A DNA stretch of 64,000 nucleotides from Bacillus sp. FSL K6-3431 (GCF_038002605.1 NZ_JBBOCT010000001.1:1798001-1862000), one strand, 5' to 3'. Counted from the first letter of the stretch, positions 19,575 to 31,097 are shown. A program made the numbers and translations. Notes: a model not told the origin generated them from the letters alone.

Positions 19575-19792
19575 AACCTTCAACAAACAGAATGCTTACC
19601 CGAATTAAAGATATTTATATATTCATCAAAGATAACGGCACCGTTACAACTCGGGAGCTCGCAGATGAATTCGGAAGCACTCCTCGCACCATTCAAAGGG
19701 ATTTGAATGTGTTAGAATACAATGACCTAATCAGCAGCCCGCGTCGTGGGAATTGGACAACAACTAAGAAAAGAGTCAAATTGACATCATAA
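19571..19792 (+). CDS. ytzE: YtzE, DeoR-type helix-turn-helix protein
   Basis: 73-residue protein that is essentially only a DeoR-type DNA-binding domain (TVTTRELADEFGSTPRTIQRDLNVL), with no effector domain. It matches B. subtilis YtzE through its length, including NRMLTRIK at the start. TTG start with GGGAGTGG upstream, overlapping the stop of the micro-ORF. Target unknown; ytzE lies near ythPQ in Bacillus too. Confidence 0.85.
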   Translation: MKPSTNRMLTRIKDIYIFIKDNGTVTTRELADEFGSTPRTIQRDLNVLEYNDLISSPRRGNWTTTKKRVKLTS

Positions 19793-19802
19793 TACCTTAA
19801 TT

Positions 19803-19838
19803 AAGAGCTGCCCACTATGTGGGCAGCTCTTTTATTGA
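19803..19838 (+). terminator. Terminator of ytzE, possibly shared with glgP
   Basis: Perfect 13-bp stem AAGAGCTGCCCAC and complement, 3-base loop, then TTATT. It sits between convergent ytzE and glgP. Confidence 0.88.
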
Positions 19839-19879
19839 ACCATTTACTTTACTACCATTCCCACGATATCCAATCTCCG

Positions 19880-22306
19880 CTACAACTGTTTTATTTTCCA
19901 AATGTCTGTTGCATATTCTTGAATTGTCCCATCACTCGAAAATTTTCCCGAATAAGCGATATTTGTTACGCTCATATTAAGCCATGTCAATCGATCTCGG
20001 TAGGCCCGCTCAACAAGTTCATGCGTTTCAATATAAGGTTCGAAATCTTTTAACACAAAATAAGGATCATTATGATACAAAATATTATAATATATATCTT
20101 TAAACTCTATTTCATGAGAACCAAACTCCCCCTTATTTAATTGGTCTAATATCTGTCTTACCCTATCGTCTGTGTTATAAATATTAGGCGCATTATAACC
20201 ACCATGTCGATAATAATCTAATACTTCATCCGCTGTTAAACCAAAAATAAACATATTCTGGTCACCGACTAAATCATTAATTTCAATGTTTGCACCGTCT
20301 AAAGTGCCAACGGTGATTGCACCGTTCATCATCATTTTCATGTTCCCGGTACCAGATGCCTCCTTACTCGCAGTTGAAATCTGTTCACTAATATCGGCCG
20401 CTGGAATAATTTTTTCCGCGAGACTCACATTATAATTTTCTAAAAAGATCACTTTTAGCTTATCACCGATAGCTACATCATAATTAACAATGGAAGCAAC
20501 GGTATGAATTAATTTAATGACCTCTTTGGCCAAATGATAGCTTGGCGCGGCTTTTGCTCCAAAAATAAATGTACGAGGAGTCATATCCAAGTTTGGATTT
20601 TCTTTTAATTCATTATATAAATAAATGATATGAAAAATATTAAGTAATTGCCGTTTATATTCATGAAGTCGTTTTATCTGAACATCAAAAATCGATTGTT
20701 CATCTACTGAAATACCTGTTCGCTCATAAATAATATTAGCTAATGCTTTTTTATTTTCCCGTTTCACTTGATCAACTTTTTCTAAAAATGATCCGTCATT
20801 CGAATATTTTAATAAACTAATCAGCTGTTTTGGACGCTGTATCCACTTTGGACCAATGGTATCTGTAATGAGCTCAGATAATTTTGGGTTTACTTGCAAC
20901 AACCAGCGCCGATGCGTAATTCCATTCGTTTTATTATTAAAACGATTGGGGAAGAGTGCATAAAAGTTTTTCATTTCCTTCTTTTTTAAAATTTCAGTAT
21001 GAATCCGTGCTACACCATTTACACTAAAGCTACCAATGATCGCCAGTCGCGCCATATGAACTTGGTCATCAGCAATGATTGCTAGCTTCGGAATCTCCTC
21101 TCTCATCTCCTCATGGTCAAACCAAATACCTTTACAAAAACGTTCATTTATTTCATCAATAATCATATAAATACGCGGCAGCAAATGATTCATCATACCT
21201 TTTGACCATGTTTCAAGAGCCTCACTTAGTGTCGTATGATTCGTGTAGGCAAAAACTTTGGTTGTCACTTCCCAAGCACTTTTCCAACTGAAATGCTCTT
21301 CATCCATCAAAATCCTCATAAGTTCGGGGATCGCTAGACTAGGGTGTGTATCATTAATTTGAATAACGACTTTTTCAGGTAAGTGCCTTAATGATATTTG
21401 ATGATTCTTTTTAAAATTATTAATAATATTTTGGATACTGGCGGAGACCAGAAAATATTGTTGTTTTAAACGCAACTCTTTTCCTTCATGACTTGAATCA
21501 TCGGGATATAAAAATCCGGAAATTTGTTCAATGGAATGCTGATGATCAAGATCATGATAATATTTCAAGCCATCACCTGATAACTCCTCTTCCTTATATT
21601 CTGACTCAGCACTCCATAGGCGGAGAGTGTTTATCACTTCGTTTTGATAACCAACAATCGGAATATCATAAGGAACAGCCATAACTTTGTCGGTATTTTC
21701 ATATTTAAATTCGAGACTACCATCGTTCTTTTTGAACATATGTACATCTCCATGAAAATGAATACAAACAGCTTCGTCCTCTTTTCTCATTTCCCACGGA
21801 TAATCATTTTTTAACCAATAGTCTGGTAGCTCTATTTGATTTCCGTGAATAATTCTTTGTTCAAATAATCCATAGCGATATCTGATACCAAATCCATGAC
21901 CTGGATACTTAAGTGATGCTAAGGAATCTAAAAAGCATGCCGCTAATCGCCCTAATCCTCCATTTCCTAAGCCCGCATCATGTTCTTGGGCATAGACTTT
22001 CTTCGCATCAAATCCCAACCTTTTAAGCGCTTGATTTGATTGTTCAAGAAGGCCACAATTAAGTAAATTGCTTTCAATTAAACTTCCAACTAAAAACTCC
22101 ATCGATAAATAATACATTTGTTTACAGTTTTTTTCTTTATATTTCTGTTTTGTTTCAAGCCATTGCGGCATGATTTCCTCATTTACAATCGAGGAAATCG
22201 CATAGTAAATATCGTTCTCTACCGCATCCTTTACATCTTTCCCAAAGTCCTTTTTTAGCTTATATTTAACTCGTTCTATAAATTCATCTACAGTTAGCTG
22301 TGACAA
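19880..22306 (-). CDS. glgP: Glycogen phosphorylase GlgP
   Basis: 808-residue GT35 enzyme releasing glucose-1-phosphate from glycogen. The PLP-lysine region EASGTGNMKMMMNGA with GTLDGANIE is intact, as are AGLGNGGLGRLAACFLDS near the N-terminus and NGITHRRWL. TTG start with GGGGGAGG four bases upstream, 11 bp after the glgA stop. Last gene of the glgBCDAP operon. Confidence 0.96.
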   Translation of the reverse strand: MSQLTVDEFIERVKYKLKKDFGKDVKDAVENDIYYAISSIVNEEIMPQWLETKQKYKEKNCKQMYYLSMEFLVGSLIESNLLNCGLLEQSNQALKRLGFDAKKVYAQEHDAGLGNGGLGRLAACFLDSLASLKYPGHGFGIRYRYGLFEQRIIHGNQIELPDYWLKNDYPWEMRKEDEAVCIHFHGDVHMFKKNDGSLEFKYENTDKVMAVPYDIPIVGYQNEVINTLRLWSAESEYKEEELSGDGLKYYHDLDHQHSIEQISGFLYPDDSSHEGKELRLKQQYFLVSASIQNIINNFKKNHQISLRHLPEKVVIQINDTHPSLAIPELMRILMDEEHFSWKSAWEVTTKVFAYTNHTTLSEALETWSKGMMNHLLPRIYMIIDEINERFCKGIWFDHEEMREEIPKLAIIADDQVHMARLAIIGSFSVNGVARIHTEILKKKEMKNFYALFPNRFNNKTNGITHRRWLLQVNPKLSELITDTIGPKWIQRPKQLISLLKYSNDGSFLEKVDQVKRENKKALANIIYERTGISVDEQSIFDVQIKRLHEYKRQLLNIFHIIYLYNELKENPNLDMTPRTFIFGAKAAPSYHLAKEVIKLIHTVASIVNYDVAIGDKLKVIFLENYNVSLAEKIIPAADISEQISTASKEASGTGNMKMMMNGAITVGTLDGANIEINDLVGDQNMFIFGLTADEVLDYYRHGGYNAPNIYNTDDRVRQILDQLNKGEFGSHEIEFKDIYYNILYHNDPYFVLKDFEPYIETHELVERAYRDRLTWLNMSVTNIAYSGKFSSDGTIQEYATDIWKIKQL

Positions 22307-22317
22307 GCGCCCTCCCC

Positions 22318-23742
22318 CTATACATATATTGGTGATAATTGCTCATACATAATTGCATATTCACGTGCTGAATCTTTCCAGCTAAACTGGCTTTTATTCA
22401 CATTTTTTAAAAGCTGTAACCATAGGGAACGGCTGTGATATATAGTCAAAGAATAATGTAAAACAGTCAAAAGTTCATGAGCATTATAATTTGTAAAGCT
22501 AAATCCGTTACCTTCACCAGTTAATTCATTAAAGGGAAAGACAGTATCTTTTAAGCCTCCCGTTTCACGCACGATTGGAACGGTTTTATATTGCAAAGCA
22601 ATAAGTTGCGCTAACCCACAAGGTTCAAACTTGGACGGCATGATGAAGTAGTCAGCACTTGCATATAATTGTCGAGCTACCCCCTCATCAAAGGTTAACA
22701 ACGTTACTAGTTTCTCTGGATATCGATGAGCAGCATCTGAAAAGTACATTTCGAAAGCTTCATCACCAGTTCCTAATATGATTAATTGAACGTCCTCCTG
22801 AAGAAAATCATCTAAAATATGTTGGAGAAGATGCAATCCTTTTTGCTCGACTAATCGAGTAATAATAATATAAAGAGGTTTTTCGCCATCAACTGGCAAA
22901 CCTACCTTTTCTTGTATCGCGATTTTATTTGCCTTTTTACTTGCTCTCGAGGAACGATATTTCACTGGTATTGATGGATCCGTCAAAGGATTATAATCCT
23001 TTGTGTCGATGCCATTAAGGATACCTATAATATCATCTGACCTTTCTAAAAGAAGTGAATGCAGTCCTTCACTATAGTATGGATCTTTTATTTCATCTGC
23101 ATAACTAGGGCTAACAGTAGTTATTTTGTCTGCATGAAACAAAGCGCTTTTTAGGCAATTTAACATTCCATTCCATTCCATGCCTCCTAAATGCTCAGCA
23201 GGCAAATCGAAAAAATCATCAAATGTCCCTAGTGGCATCACACCTTGGTATTTAATATTATGAATCGTAAATATAGTCTTCATATCAGCAATTGGATTCA
23301 TTATTTTGGCTAAAGCCACAGCCATTCCAGCTTGCCAATCATGGGCATGTAATATTTCTGGTTTAAAGTCAAGATGAGCCATTGCCTCTATCACAGCTTG
23401 GCAAAAGAATACAAAACGTTCACCATCGTCATAATAGCCGTATACGCCTTTTCGCGTGAAATAATACTCATTTGCGATAAAATAATAAATAATTTCGTTA
23501 TATTCTAAAGTATAAATACTTGCTTCTTGATTTCGCCATCCTAGTGGAACATCAAATGACGCATGGTATGTCATTTGCTCCTGCCATTTTTCTGGTATTT
23601 CATCATATAAAGGTAGCACTACACGGACATCCATTCCTTCATTTTCTTTCAATGCCTGTGGAAGAGATCCAATCACATCCGCTAGACCTCCAGTTTTAAT
23701 AAATGGTGTACATTCTGAAGCAACAAATAATACATTTTTCAT
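22318..23742 (-). CDS. glgA: Glycogen synthase GlgA (ADP-glucose)
   Basis: 474-residue GT5 glucosyltransferase that elongates glycogen with ADP-glucose. KTGGLADVIGSLP near residue 16 is the ADP-glucose motif. TIHNIKYQG, a nucleotide-binding C-terminal domain and the PSKFEPCGLAQLIAL motif follow. The length is normal. It is separated from glgD by 193 bp occupied by a dispersed repeat, unusual in an operon whose other junctions overlap or nearly abut. Confidence 0.96.
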   Translation of the reverse strand: MKNVLFVASECTPFIKTGGLADVIGSLPQALKENEGMDVRVVLPLYDEIPEKWQEQMTYHASFDVPLGWRNQEASIYTLEYNEIIYYFIANEYYFTRKGVYGYYDDGERFVFFCQAVIEAMAHLDFKPEILHAHDWQAGMAVALAKIMNPIADMKTIFTIHNIKYQGVMPLGTFDDFFDLPAEHLGGMEWNGMLNCLKSALFHADKITTVSPSYADEIKDPYYSEGLHSLLLERSDDIIGILNGIDTKDYNPLTDPSIPVKYRSSRASKKANKIAIQEKVGLPVDGEKPLYIIITRLVEQKGLHLLQHILDDFLQEDVQLIILGTGDEAFEMYFSDAAHRYPEKLVTLLTFDEGVARQLYASADYFIMPSKFEPCGLAQLIALQYKTVPIVRETGGLKDTVFPFNELTGEGNGFSFTNYNAHELLTVLHYSLTIYHSRSLWLQLLKNVNKSQFSWKDSAREYAIMYEQLSPIYV

Positions 23743-23769
23743 ACTTGATCTCTCCTTCTTTTATTTATT

Positions 23770-23932
23770 GTCTAGCTATCGGCCCCTTCGCCTTGTATCT
23801 TCTTTATTTTGTTTGCGATTAAGAAAGGTCCACAGTAGGACTGTATGTGATCGTTACATGGATATTGCCACAGGACTTGGTAACCTACATTCCATTTACA
23901 CATACGGCGATGAACAGGGCGCTTTCGCTTCC
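23770..23932 (-). repeat. Dispersed repeat inserted between glgD and glgA
   Basis: On the minus strand it starts GGAAGCGAAAGCGCCCTG, then CATCGCCG, and ends GCGAAGGGGCCGATAGCTAG. These ends resemble a repeat common in Bacillaceae intergenic regions. It starts within a few bases of the glgD stop. No gene in it. Confidence 0.6.
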
Positions 23933-23935
23933 TTT

Positions 23936-25042
23936 TTATATTATTTGTCTTTTTGCGATGACGTATGGTTTATCTTGTGAACCAATAAATGTTTGGTTTG
24001 CTGTTACATGGACATCTTTATCTAATATTACATTTTCTAAATAGACGCCTTCTTCAATCGTACAACGCTGCATGATGATTGAATTTTTAATGGTAGCACC
24101 CTGTTTTACTGCCACTTCTCGAAATAGAACACTGCCCTCGACATCTCCATCAATCACACAGCCATTTGCGAGGATTGACTTTTTAACACTTGCATCACTT
24201 CTATGTTTCGCTGGGGGCTGATTTCCAACTTTTGTCCGAATAAACGGTGGCTTGTAAAAGAGCTTTTGATAATTTTCTTCAGATAATAGATTCATATTAT
24301 GACGATAATAGCTTTCAATTGAATTAACAAATGCACTATACCCGTTATATTGATGGGTTTGAACTTTCAATTCGGACTGTTTATCTTTAATTCCATGAAT
24401 AAAAAAGTTATCTTTATGATGTGCGATGCATTGATCAACTAATTCCATTAATAACTTTTTGTTAATGATGTAAACCCCTGTAAACAATTGCTGATTTTTC
24501 TTATCGTTTGTGATATTTGTTAACCAGGCATTCTCGTCTGATTCGATTCGAAAATAAGGATCGTGTTCCGAAGTTAATTCCTTAACATGTGTAGATATGA
24601 GTGTAACATCTGCTTGACGATCCAGATGAAACTTAAATGCTGCTTGAAAATCTGTATTGGCTATAAATTGACTACCGCTTATTAAAACATACTCGGATTT
24701 CCCACGAGCAAAATAATCACGGTTATTATGAAAAAATTGTAAATCACCTTTCGAATAATCCGATGGATCATTCCAATCAGGCGGTAGTATAAATAAACCA
24801 CCGTTTCTCCTATCCAGTTCCCAATTTTCTCCTGTTCCAAGATGGTCCATTAAAGAACGATATTTACTGCGAGTGAAAATCCCAACTTCTTCTATTTTAG
24901 AATTGACCATATTTGAAAGCGTAAAATCAATCATTCGATAGCGTCCTGCGAAAGGAATAGAAGCACCGTTACGAAAATATGTTAATTCATGAAAATAGTG
25001 ATGCTCATGTTCTAAATTAATTAGCCCCATCATTGTGTTCAT
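23936..25042 (-). CDS. glgD: GlgD, ADP-glucose pyrophosphorylase subunit
   Basis: 368-residue GlgC paralogue that partners GlgC in Bacillaceae. It keeps the fold ([18 protein letters not shown], then YVLISGSQF) and the C-terminal left-handed beta-helix. It lacks the GGxGxRL nucleotide loop of GlgC, in line with a modulating subunit. The start overlaps the glgC stop by four bases (ATGA). Confidence 0.93.
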   Translation of the reverse strand: MNTMMGLINLEHEHHYFHELTYFRNGASIPFAGRYRMIDFTLSNMVNSKIEEVGIFTRSKYRSLMDHLGTGENWELDRRNGGLFILPPDWNDPSDYSKGDLQFFHNNRDYFARGKSEYVLISGSQFIANTDFQAAFKFHLDRQADVTLISTHVKELTSEHDPYFRIESDENAWLTNITNDKKNQQLFTGVYIINKKLLMELVDQCIAHHKDNFFIHGIKDKQSELKVQTHQYNGYSAFVNSIESYYRHNMNLLSEENYQKLFYKPPFIRTKVGNQPPAKHRSDASVKKSILANGCVIDGDVEGSVLFREVAVKQGATIKNSIIMQRCTIEEGVYLENVILDKDVHVTANQTFIGSQDKPYVIAKRQII

Positions 25043-26196
25043 CCGACTTTTCCTCCAGTAAGTGATAACATCTCTGTTAACTTTTCATTATCAATAACAA
25101 GCGGTTCATCGTCCAAATCAACCCTGATATACGTTCCTTCTGGAACTTCTGTGTTTTCCATCACAATGACGCGCTCCAATACTGAGTTTTTACCCACTCT
25201 TACCCCAGGATGCAAAATCGATTGGTTAATGAAACTATCACGTTGAATAACTACATTTTCAAATATGACCGAACTTTCTACCGTTCCCGAAACTTGGCAT
25301 CCCGAGGTGATTAGTGAATGCTTGATTACTGAATATTCACTGATATATTGTGGAGGTAAATTGGATTCATTGGAATATATTCTCCAATTAGGATTGTTTA
25401 ACGAAAGACTCCAATCTTCATCAAGTAAATCCATATTTGCTTCCCAATAGCTTTGTACAGTGCCAACATCTTTCCAATATCCTTCGAATTGATAACCAAA
25501 TAAACGGAGATCATTATTAAGCATTGCCGGAATAATATCTTTTCCGAAATCGTGGCTGGAAAAACTAAGTTCAGCATCCTCGATCAAATACGATTTTAAG
25601 GTTGCCCATGTAAATATATAAATACCCATTGATGCTAGGTTACTTTTTGGTTTTTTAGGTTTTTCATCAAATTCATAGATTCGTAGGTCCTCTGTTGTAT
25701 TCAAAATTCCGAAACGTGAAGCTTCCTCCCAAGGTACCGGGATAACAGATATTGTTGCATCTGCTTTTGTTTGTTTGTGCTGATCCAATAGTTTCCTATA
25801 ATCCATTTGATAAATATGATCACCTGAAATAACCAGAATGTATTCTGGATCATACTGATCGATATAGTGAATGTTTTGATAGATAGCATCCGCTGTTCCT
25901 GAATACCAGCTTCCACCATTTTTTGCTGTATAAGGCGAGAGTATTGTTACACCACTATTTTCCCGATCCAAATCCCAAGGCTTTCCATTTCCGATATGTG
26001 TATTTAGTTCAAGCGGAGAATATTGGGTCATAACTCCTAGTGTATGAATACCAGAATTCGTACAGTTGCTTAATGTATAGTCAATAATCCGATATTTACC
26101 TCCAAAATGTACTGCTGGTTTTGCCAAACTTTTCGTTAATGCTCCTAATCGTTTTCCTTCCCCACCAGCTAACAGCATACCTACACACTCTTTCAT
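25039..26196 (-). CDS. glgC: Glucose-1-phosphate adenylyltransferase GlgC
   Basis: 385-residue enzyme making ADP-glucose. Motifs: [14 protein letters not shown] (nucleotide loop), [31 protein letters not shown] and, in the middle, GYWKDVGT, followed by the hexapeptide beta-helix. ATG overlaps the glgB stop by four bases. Confidence 0.96.
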   Translation of the reverse strand: MKECVGMLLAGGEGKRLGALTKSLAKPAVHFGGKYRIIDYTLSNCTNSGIHTLGVMTQYSPLELNTHIGNGKPWDLDRENSGVTILSPYTAKNGGSWYSGTADAIYQNIHYIDQYDPEYILVISGDHIYQMDYRKLLDQHKQTKADATISVIPVPWEEASRFGILNTTEDLRIYEFDEKPKKPKSNLASMGIYIFTWATLKSYLIEDAELSFSSHDFGKDIIPAMLNNDLRLFGYQFEGYWKDVGTVQSYWEANMDLLDEDWSLSLNNPNWRIYSNESNLPPQYISEYSVIKHSLITSGCQVSGTVESSVIFENVVIQRDSFINQSILHPGVRVGKNSVLERVIVMENTEVPEGTYIRVDLDDEPLVIDNEKLTEMLSLTGGKVG

Positions 26197-28112
26197 AAAA
26201 CGACCTCCTCAATTGATGGTATAATTTTGCGTTTAAATACGGATATCGCTAAAGGTGGTACTTTTACTTTGATATGTTGCGGCAATGCATGCCACTTTTT
26301 GGGAATACTAAAATGATCAGTTTCATTCAATTGACTAGATCCTCCATACTTCTCTTCATCGGAATTAAAAATTTCCACATACGTTCCTGATACTGGAACA
26401 CCAATTTTATAGTCATAATAGACAATGGGCGTAAAATTACAAATGATGATTAATTCATCCTCCTGACTTTTACTTCGCCTGCGGAAAGCAATAATACTTT
26501 GATCGATATTATGTGGATCTATCCATTCAAATCCTTTTGGATTATGATCTAATTCATATAGTCCAGGATTTTCTAGATAAAAATGATTTAACGCTTTTAC
26601 GTATTGAAACATTGCTTTATGAAGTGGGTAATCCAATAAGTGCCAGTCAATTTCTTTTTTATCCTTCCATTCAGCATATTGTGCTAGCTCACCTCCCATA
26701 AATAATAACTTTTTACCAGGATGGGCCATCATATAGCCATAAAGCAATCTTAGATTTGCAAACTGTTGCCATTGATCTCCTGGCATTTTATCCAGTAATG
26801 ATTTTTTACCGTGAACCACCTCATCATGTGACAATGGCAAAAGAAAATTTTCTGAATGAGTATACATGAATGAGAATGTAAGTAAATTGTGGTGCCACTT
26901 ACGATGAACAGGATCTTTTTTCATATAGGAAAGCATGTCATTCATCCAGCCCATATTCCATTTAAAATTAAAGCCAAGGCCACCCCCATATGTAGGTGCC
27001 GTAACAAGTGGCAGATCGGAACTATCCTCAGCCAACATCAAGGCATTGGGCTCATACGAAAAAACAACCTCATTTAATTTACGAATAAAGGCATATGCTT
27101 CCAGGTTTTCCTCCCCACCGTACGAATTATAAATTTTTTCATCATCTTCATGTTTATCGAAATTAAGAAAGAGCATACTTGCCACAGCATCTACGCGTAT
27201 GCCGTCAATATGGTATTCTTCAAACCAAAATAGAGCATTAGAAATTAAAAAACTTTGTACCTCTGGACGCCCAAAATCAAAGGTCAACGTCCCCCACGAC
27301 TTTTTTTCCGCTTTACGAGGGTCGGCGTATTCGTATAACGGTTTGCCGTCAAACTCACGAAGTCCAAAGTCATCTTTGCAAAAGTGTCCCGGTACCCAAT
27401 CCATAATCACTCCAATTTTATGCCTATGACACTCATCAACAAAGTATTTAAAATCGTCACGTGGACCATACCTAGACGTTACAGAAAAATACCCTGTTAT
27501 TTGATAGCCCCATGATAGATCAAATGGATGTTCTGATAGTGGGAGCAGCTCAATATGGGTATAGCCTAGTAATTTAACATATGGAATCAATGTATCAACA
27601 AGTTCCCGGTATGTAAAAAAGTCCCCATTTTCCTTTGTTTTCCAAGAACCTAAATGAACTTCATATATAGAGACTGGTGATGAATGCGCATCAAAACTCT
27701 CTTTTTGTTTTTGCCACTCATGATCATTCCATTCATATGTGGATTGTGCCGGGGTTATAGATTCTGTAGCTGGCCTGAGCCCTGATTGAAAAGCATAAGG
27801 ATCTGCTTTAAATAGTTTTTGTCCATTCGAGGTTACTATTTCATATTTATATGGAATATTCGCTGGAATATCAGTAAAAAAACCGACCCATAATCCTTCA
27901 TTTGTCATTCTATGTAAGGTATAGGCATTCCCTTTCCATTCATTAAAATCTCCGACAAGCTGTATATTCGATGCATTTGGCGCCCACACCACAAAGCGGT
28001 AACCACTCTCACCTTCACACTCAATATAGTGGCAACCTAAAATGTGATGCGTACGATAATTTGTTCCTTGATGAAATAGAAAGATATCTTGTTCGGAAAT
28101 ATTGTATTCCAA
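26193..28112 (-). CDS. glgB: 1,4-alpha-glucan branching enzyme GlgB
   Basis: 639-residue GH13 enzyme introducing alpha-1,6 branches. Early CBM48-like domain ([20 protein letters not shown]), then the barrel with the nucleophile Asp in [11 protein letters not shown], the acid Glu in LMLAEDSSD and the substrate-binding [12 protein letters not shown]. First gene of glgBCDAP. TTG start with AGGGAG nine bases upstream. The 212-bp gap to divergent amyX should hold both promoters; I could not assign one with confidence. Confidence 0.96.
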   Translation of the reverse strand: MEYNISEQDIFLFHQGTNYRTHHILGCHYIECEGESGYRFVVWAPNASNIQLVGDFNEWKGNAYTLHRMTNEGLWVGFFTDIPANIPYKYEIVTSNGQKLFKADPYAFQSGLRPATESITPAQSTYEWNDHEWQKQKESFDAHSSPVSIYEVHLGSWKTKENGDFFTYRELVDTLIPYVKLLGYTHIELLPLSEHPFDLSWGYQITGYFSVTSRYGPRDDFKYFVDECHRHKIGVIMDWVPGHFCKDDFGLREFDGKPLYEYADPRKAEKKSWGTLTFDFGRPEVQSFLISNALFWFEEYHIDGIRVDAVASMLFLNFDKHEDDEKIYNSYGGEENLEAYAFIRKLNEVVFSYEPNALMLAEDSSDLPLVTAPTYGGGLGFNFKWNMGWMNDMLSYMKKDPVHRKWHHNLLTFSFMYTHSENFLLPLSHDEVVHGKKSLLDKMPGDQWQQFANLRLLYGYMMAHPGKKLLFMGGELAQYAEWKDKKEIDWHLLDYPLHKAMFQYVKALNHFYLENPGLYELDHNPKGFEWIDPHNIDQSIIAFRRRSKSQEDELIIICNFTPIVYYDYKIGVPVSGTYVEIFNSDEEKYGGSSQLNETDHFSIPKKWHALPQHIKVKVPPLAISVFKRKIIPSIEEVVL

Positions 28113-28324
28113 ATATGTTAACTCCCTTCATAATTTGTTGTTCACTTTTTTCCATGTATAGTGAAATAGATAACAAACTCTATTATAGAAGATAACTTGG
28201 ATAATTAACCGAAGATTCGATCGACAAATCTCTGTATAAACTAAGGAGTTATAAGTGTTATTGTCGAATATATTATGGAACGATAATACCTCTATTTTAT
28301 AAAGTTATTTATATATGAAAAAGT

Positions 28325-30517
28325 ATGAATTTCTATTTTAAAGTCGATACTTTTCCCAGAATGAACGTACAAACATATAATGAAATAAGAAAATGCGATC
28401 TAAAAGGGGATGCTTTCGTGGTCACACATGTTGCTTGGATTGATGATACTCGTCTATTAACAGTTGAAATCAAAGATAGCACGCTTCTGCCTAATACAAA
28501 TGAGCGTCCTACCATATATTGGGCCGAAGCTGGAAGATTTTTTAAAACCAGATTAGAAAGTAATAGTGATAGCTCTTCCGTAAAAATAATATTTTATGAA
28601 GAATTACCAATGGGAGAAGAGCTTATCCTCAAATGGGGGGATATGAACATACCCATCTATCCAAGAGCGATTGTTAGAACAAATTGGTTCGACGAGCACT
28701 ATTCAGCTCTGAATGCCAAATTAGGGGCTAAATGTGAAAATGATATTACAAACTTTTCCATTTGGGCACCGACGGCCACTTCCGTAATATTATATTTAAA
28801 TAATAATAGACATGTATTAAATCGACAACAAAATGGGGTTTGGACATTAATCATTCATCGAAACCTGCATGGTTTAGAATATGATTATGAGGTTATGATC
28901 AATGGAAAAGTGATCCGCGTGAATGATCCATACGCGAAAGCTATGCTCGCCAATAGTACAAAAAGTGTAATTGTAGATTTTTCTAAAACAGATAGGAATG
29001 TCTCAAAAAGACCGATGGTGCAACATTTGCAGGACGCAATCATTTATGAACTTCATGTTCGTGACGCTACATCTCACAATGAAAGTGGGATCGTGGATAA
29101 AGGTACATTTTCCGGTTTGACTGAAATAAATACACATACCAAAAGCAGCTACACTACAGGCCTTTCTTATATGAAAGAACTTGGATTTACACATGTTCAA
29201 TTATTACCGATTAATGACTTTGCCCGTGTCAACGAGCTTCATCCAAAGGAAGGTTATAATTGGGGATATGATCCATTATTTTTTCAAGTTCCCGAAGGAA
29301 GTTATTCTCTAACTCCTACAGACCCTATCGCTAGGATCAACGAATGCAAACAAATGATTCATGCATTTCATCAGGTGGGAATATCCGTTATTCTTGATGT
29401 CGTTTATAATCATGTATTTATTATGGATGAATCAGTATTTGAAAAGCTTGTTCCGGGATATTATTTTCGATATCACATAGATGGCACACTTAGTAATGGA
29501 ACAGGAGTCGGTAATGATTTTGCGTCGGAACGAAAAATGGCAAGAAAGTTCATTTTAGATACAATTGAATTGTGGCTGAAAGAATATAATGTGGATGGAT
29601 TTCGCTTTGACTTAATGGGAGCAACTGATATTGAAACGATGCAAGCCATTCAGGAACGGTGTGCAAAAGAAATTGTGCCTATTATGCTTCTAGGTGAGGG
29701 TTGGAATTTACCTACAGCATTAAATGATGAAAAAAAAGCTTTGTCTTCCAATTCACAGCATTTAGCGGAAATTCGATTTTTCAATGATTATTTTCGAGAT
29801 TCTCTCAAAGGAAATTTATTTGATCACAATGATACAGGATATGTTAATGGTAATGGTCGTTTTAATGAACGTATGTCTCATTTGGTAACCGGCTCTACAT
29901 TGAATGTTTATGGGGAACCTTTTGTTTCCGAAGTAAGCCAAACGATTAACTATGTAGAATGTCACGATAATCATACACTATGGGACCGACTCCTAATTAC
30001 CAATAAGCAAGTAAATGATTCCGACCGTAAAAAAATGCATCAACTCGCTACTGGAATTACCTTATTAAGTCAAGGTGTGCCATTCATTCATGCTGGTCAA
30101 GAATGGTTTAGAACAAAACAAGGGGACGAAAACAGCTATACTTCCGGAGACGAAATTAATCAATTAGATTGGAATAAAAGAGAGTTAGAAAATGACAATA
30201 TAGAATTTATTAAAACACTTATTTCACTTCGAAAAAAATATGATGTTTTCCGTCTGCGTTCTAATGATGAGATTAGGAAAAGATTTCATTTTTTAAATAC
30301 GCCAGAACCTGTTTTCGGATTTGCCCTATTTGGAAACGATGAAGATTTTTCTATATATGTTAATCCTACGAAAAATTTCTACGAGCTACAATTGCCTTCA
30401 TCGGGCACATGGCAAATTTCAGCAACAAATGATTTCCATAGAAAACAGCAGCAAGTAAAAGGGGAATTTACTACTATTGAACCTTATGAGCTTATCGTGC
30501 TTAAAAAACCTCGATAA
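28325..30517 (+). CDS. amyX: Type I pullulanase (AmyX-like)
   Basis: 730-residue GH13 debranching enzyme cutting alpha-1,6 links. The type I signature YNWGYDP is present, with the nucleophile in VDGFRFDLMG, the acid in MLLGEGWN and the stabilising Asp in CHDNHTLWDRL. A CBM48 domain (FSIWAPTATSVILYL) precedes the barrel. No signal peptide, so it acts inside the cell, fitting glycogen turnover. The start is not certain: no good ribosome site precedes the ATG at 28325 or the next one (M13). Divergent from glgB. Confidence 0.92.
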   Translation: MNFYFKVDTFPRMNVQTYNEIRKCDLKGDAFVVTHVAWIDDTRLLTVEIKDSTLLPNTNERPTIYWAEAGRFFKTRLESNSDSSSVKIIFYEELPMGEELILKWGDMNIPIYPRAIVRTNWFDEHYSALNAKLGAKCENDITNFSIWAPTATSVILYLNNNRHVLNRQQNGVWTLIIHRNLHGLEYDYEVMINGKVIRVNDPYAKAMLANSTKSVIVDFSKTDRNVSKRPMVQHLQDAIIYELHVRDATSHNESGIVDKGTFSGLTEINTHTKSSYTTGLSYMKELGFTHVQLLPINDFARVNELHPKEGYNWGYDPLFFQVPEGSYSLTPTDPIARINECKQMIHAFHQVGISVILDVVYNHVFIMDESVFEKLVPGYYFRYHIDGTLSNGTGVGNDFASERKMARKFILDTIELWLKEYNVDGFRFDLMGATDIETMQAIQERCAKEIVPIMLLGEGWNLPTALNDEKKALSSNSQHLAEIRFFNDYFRDSLKGNLFDHNDTGYVNGNGRFNERMSHLVTGSTLNVYGEPFVSEVSQTINYVECHDNHTLWDRLLITNKQVNDSDRKKMHQLATGITLLSQGVPFIHAGQEWFRTKQGDENSYTSGDEINQLDWNKRELENDNIEFIKTLISLRKKYDVFRLRSNDEIRKRFHFLNTPEPVFGFALFGNDEDFSIYVNPTKNFYELQLPSSGTWQISATNDFHRKQQQVKGEFTTIEPYELIVLKKPR

Positions 30518-30556
30518 AAGAAAAAAACGTCAGATGTACTGGCGTTTTTTTCTTTT
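30516..30556. terminator. Bidirectional terminator
   Basis: AAAAGAAAAAAACGTCAG pairs with CTGGCGTTTTTTTCTTTT, with T-runs on both strands, between convergent amyX and the small gene at 30559. Confidence 0.9.
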
Positions 30557-30558
30557 CA

Positions 30559-30723
30559 TCATTTTCCTCTACCCTTCCGACCATAATTAGAATTACGATT
30601 TGCTCCTTTCATCGGATCTTCTCCAGAAGCAAATTCGGCAGTATAGTCAGATTTCTCTATATTTTCCTTCGGTGTTTTACTGTACTTTTCAACAGCATTT
30701 CTCGCAGCTTTTCGTTTTACCAT
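30559..30723 (-). CDS. Small basic protein of unknown function
   Basis: 54 residues, starting MVKRKAARNAVEKYSKTP and ending NSNYGRKGRGK; no cysteine. AAAGGGGG precedes the ATG with good spacing and a terminator follows, so it is probably a real gene. The segment YTAEFASGED recalls the AEFAS/TEFAS core of small spore proteins, but I cannot place it in a named family. Confidence 0.6.
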   Translation of the reverse strand: MVKRKAARNAVEKYSKTPKENIEKSDYTAEFASGEDPMKGANRNSNYGRKGRGK

Positions 30724-30912
30724 CAATAATCCCCCTTTCTATGATTAAAATTCAATCATAGTTTCCCCGCTCACCATGTTCATATCCATAGGAGATTATA
30801 GAAAGGTTATCAATAGTCGTTCTATATTGATTTGAGTTTAAAACTTGGTTATTAAAAATTCTGCCGCGTTTTTTGTAAATCTCTTTCATTTTAATGATCA
30901 TGAACCGAAGTT

Positions 30913-31097
30913 TACCTGCCAATCACATTATTTTACTACTATGCACACGATTTATTGGCCACTCACATGATTTACTGGCTACTCGCACGATTTTACTGGC
31001 CACTCACATGATTTACTGGCTACTCACGCGATTTACTGGCCACTCACATGATTTACTGGCCACTCGCACGATTTTACTGGCCACTCACATGATTTAC
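30913..31097. repeat. 20-bp tandem repeat array, left part
   Basis: About eight units of CACATGATTTACTGGCCACT and variants, ending at the IS target duplication TGATTTAC (31090-31097). Units alternate between CACAT and CACGC/CGCAC at the variable dinucleotide, giving a 40-bp higher-order period. One unit type carries an extra T (ATTTTACTGG). 30724-30912 shows no gene. Confidence 0.9.
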
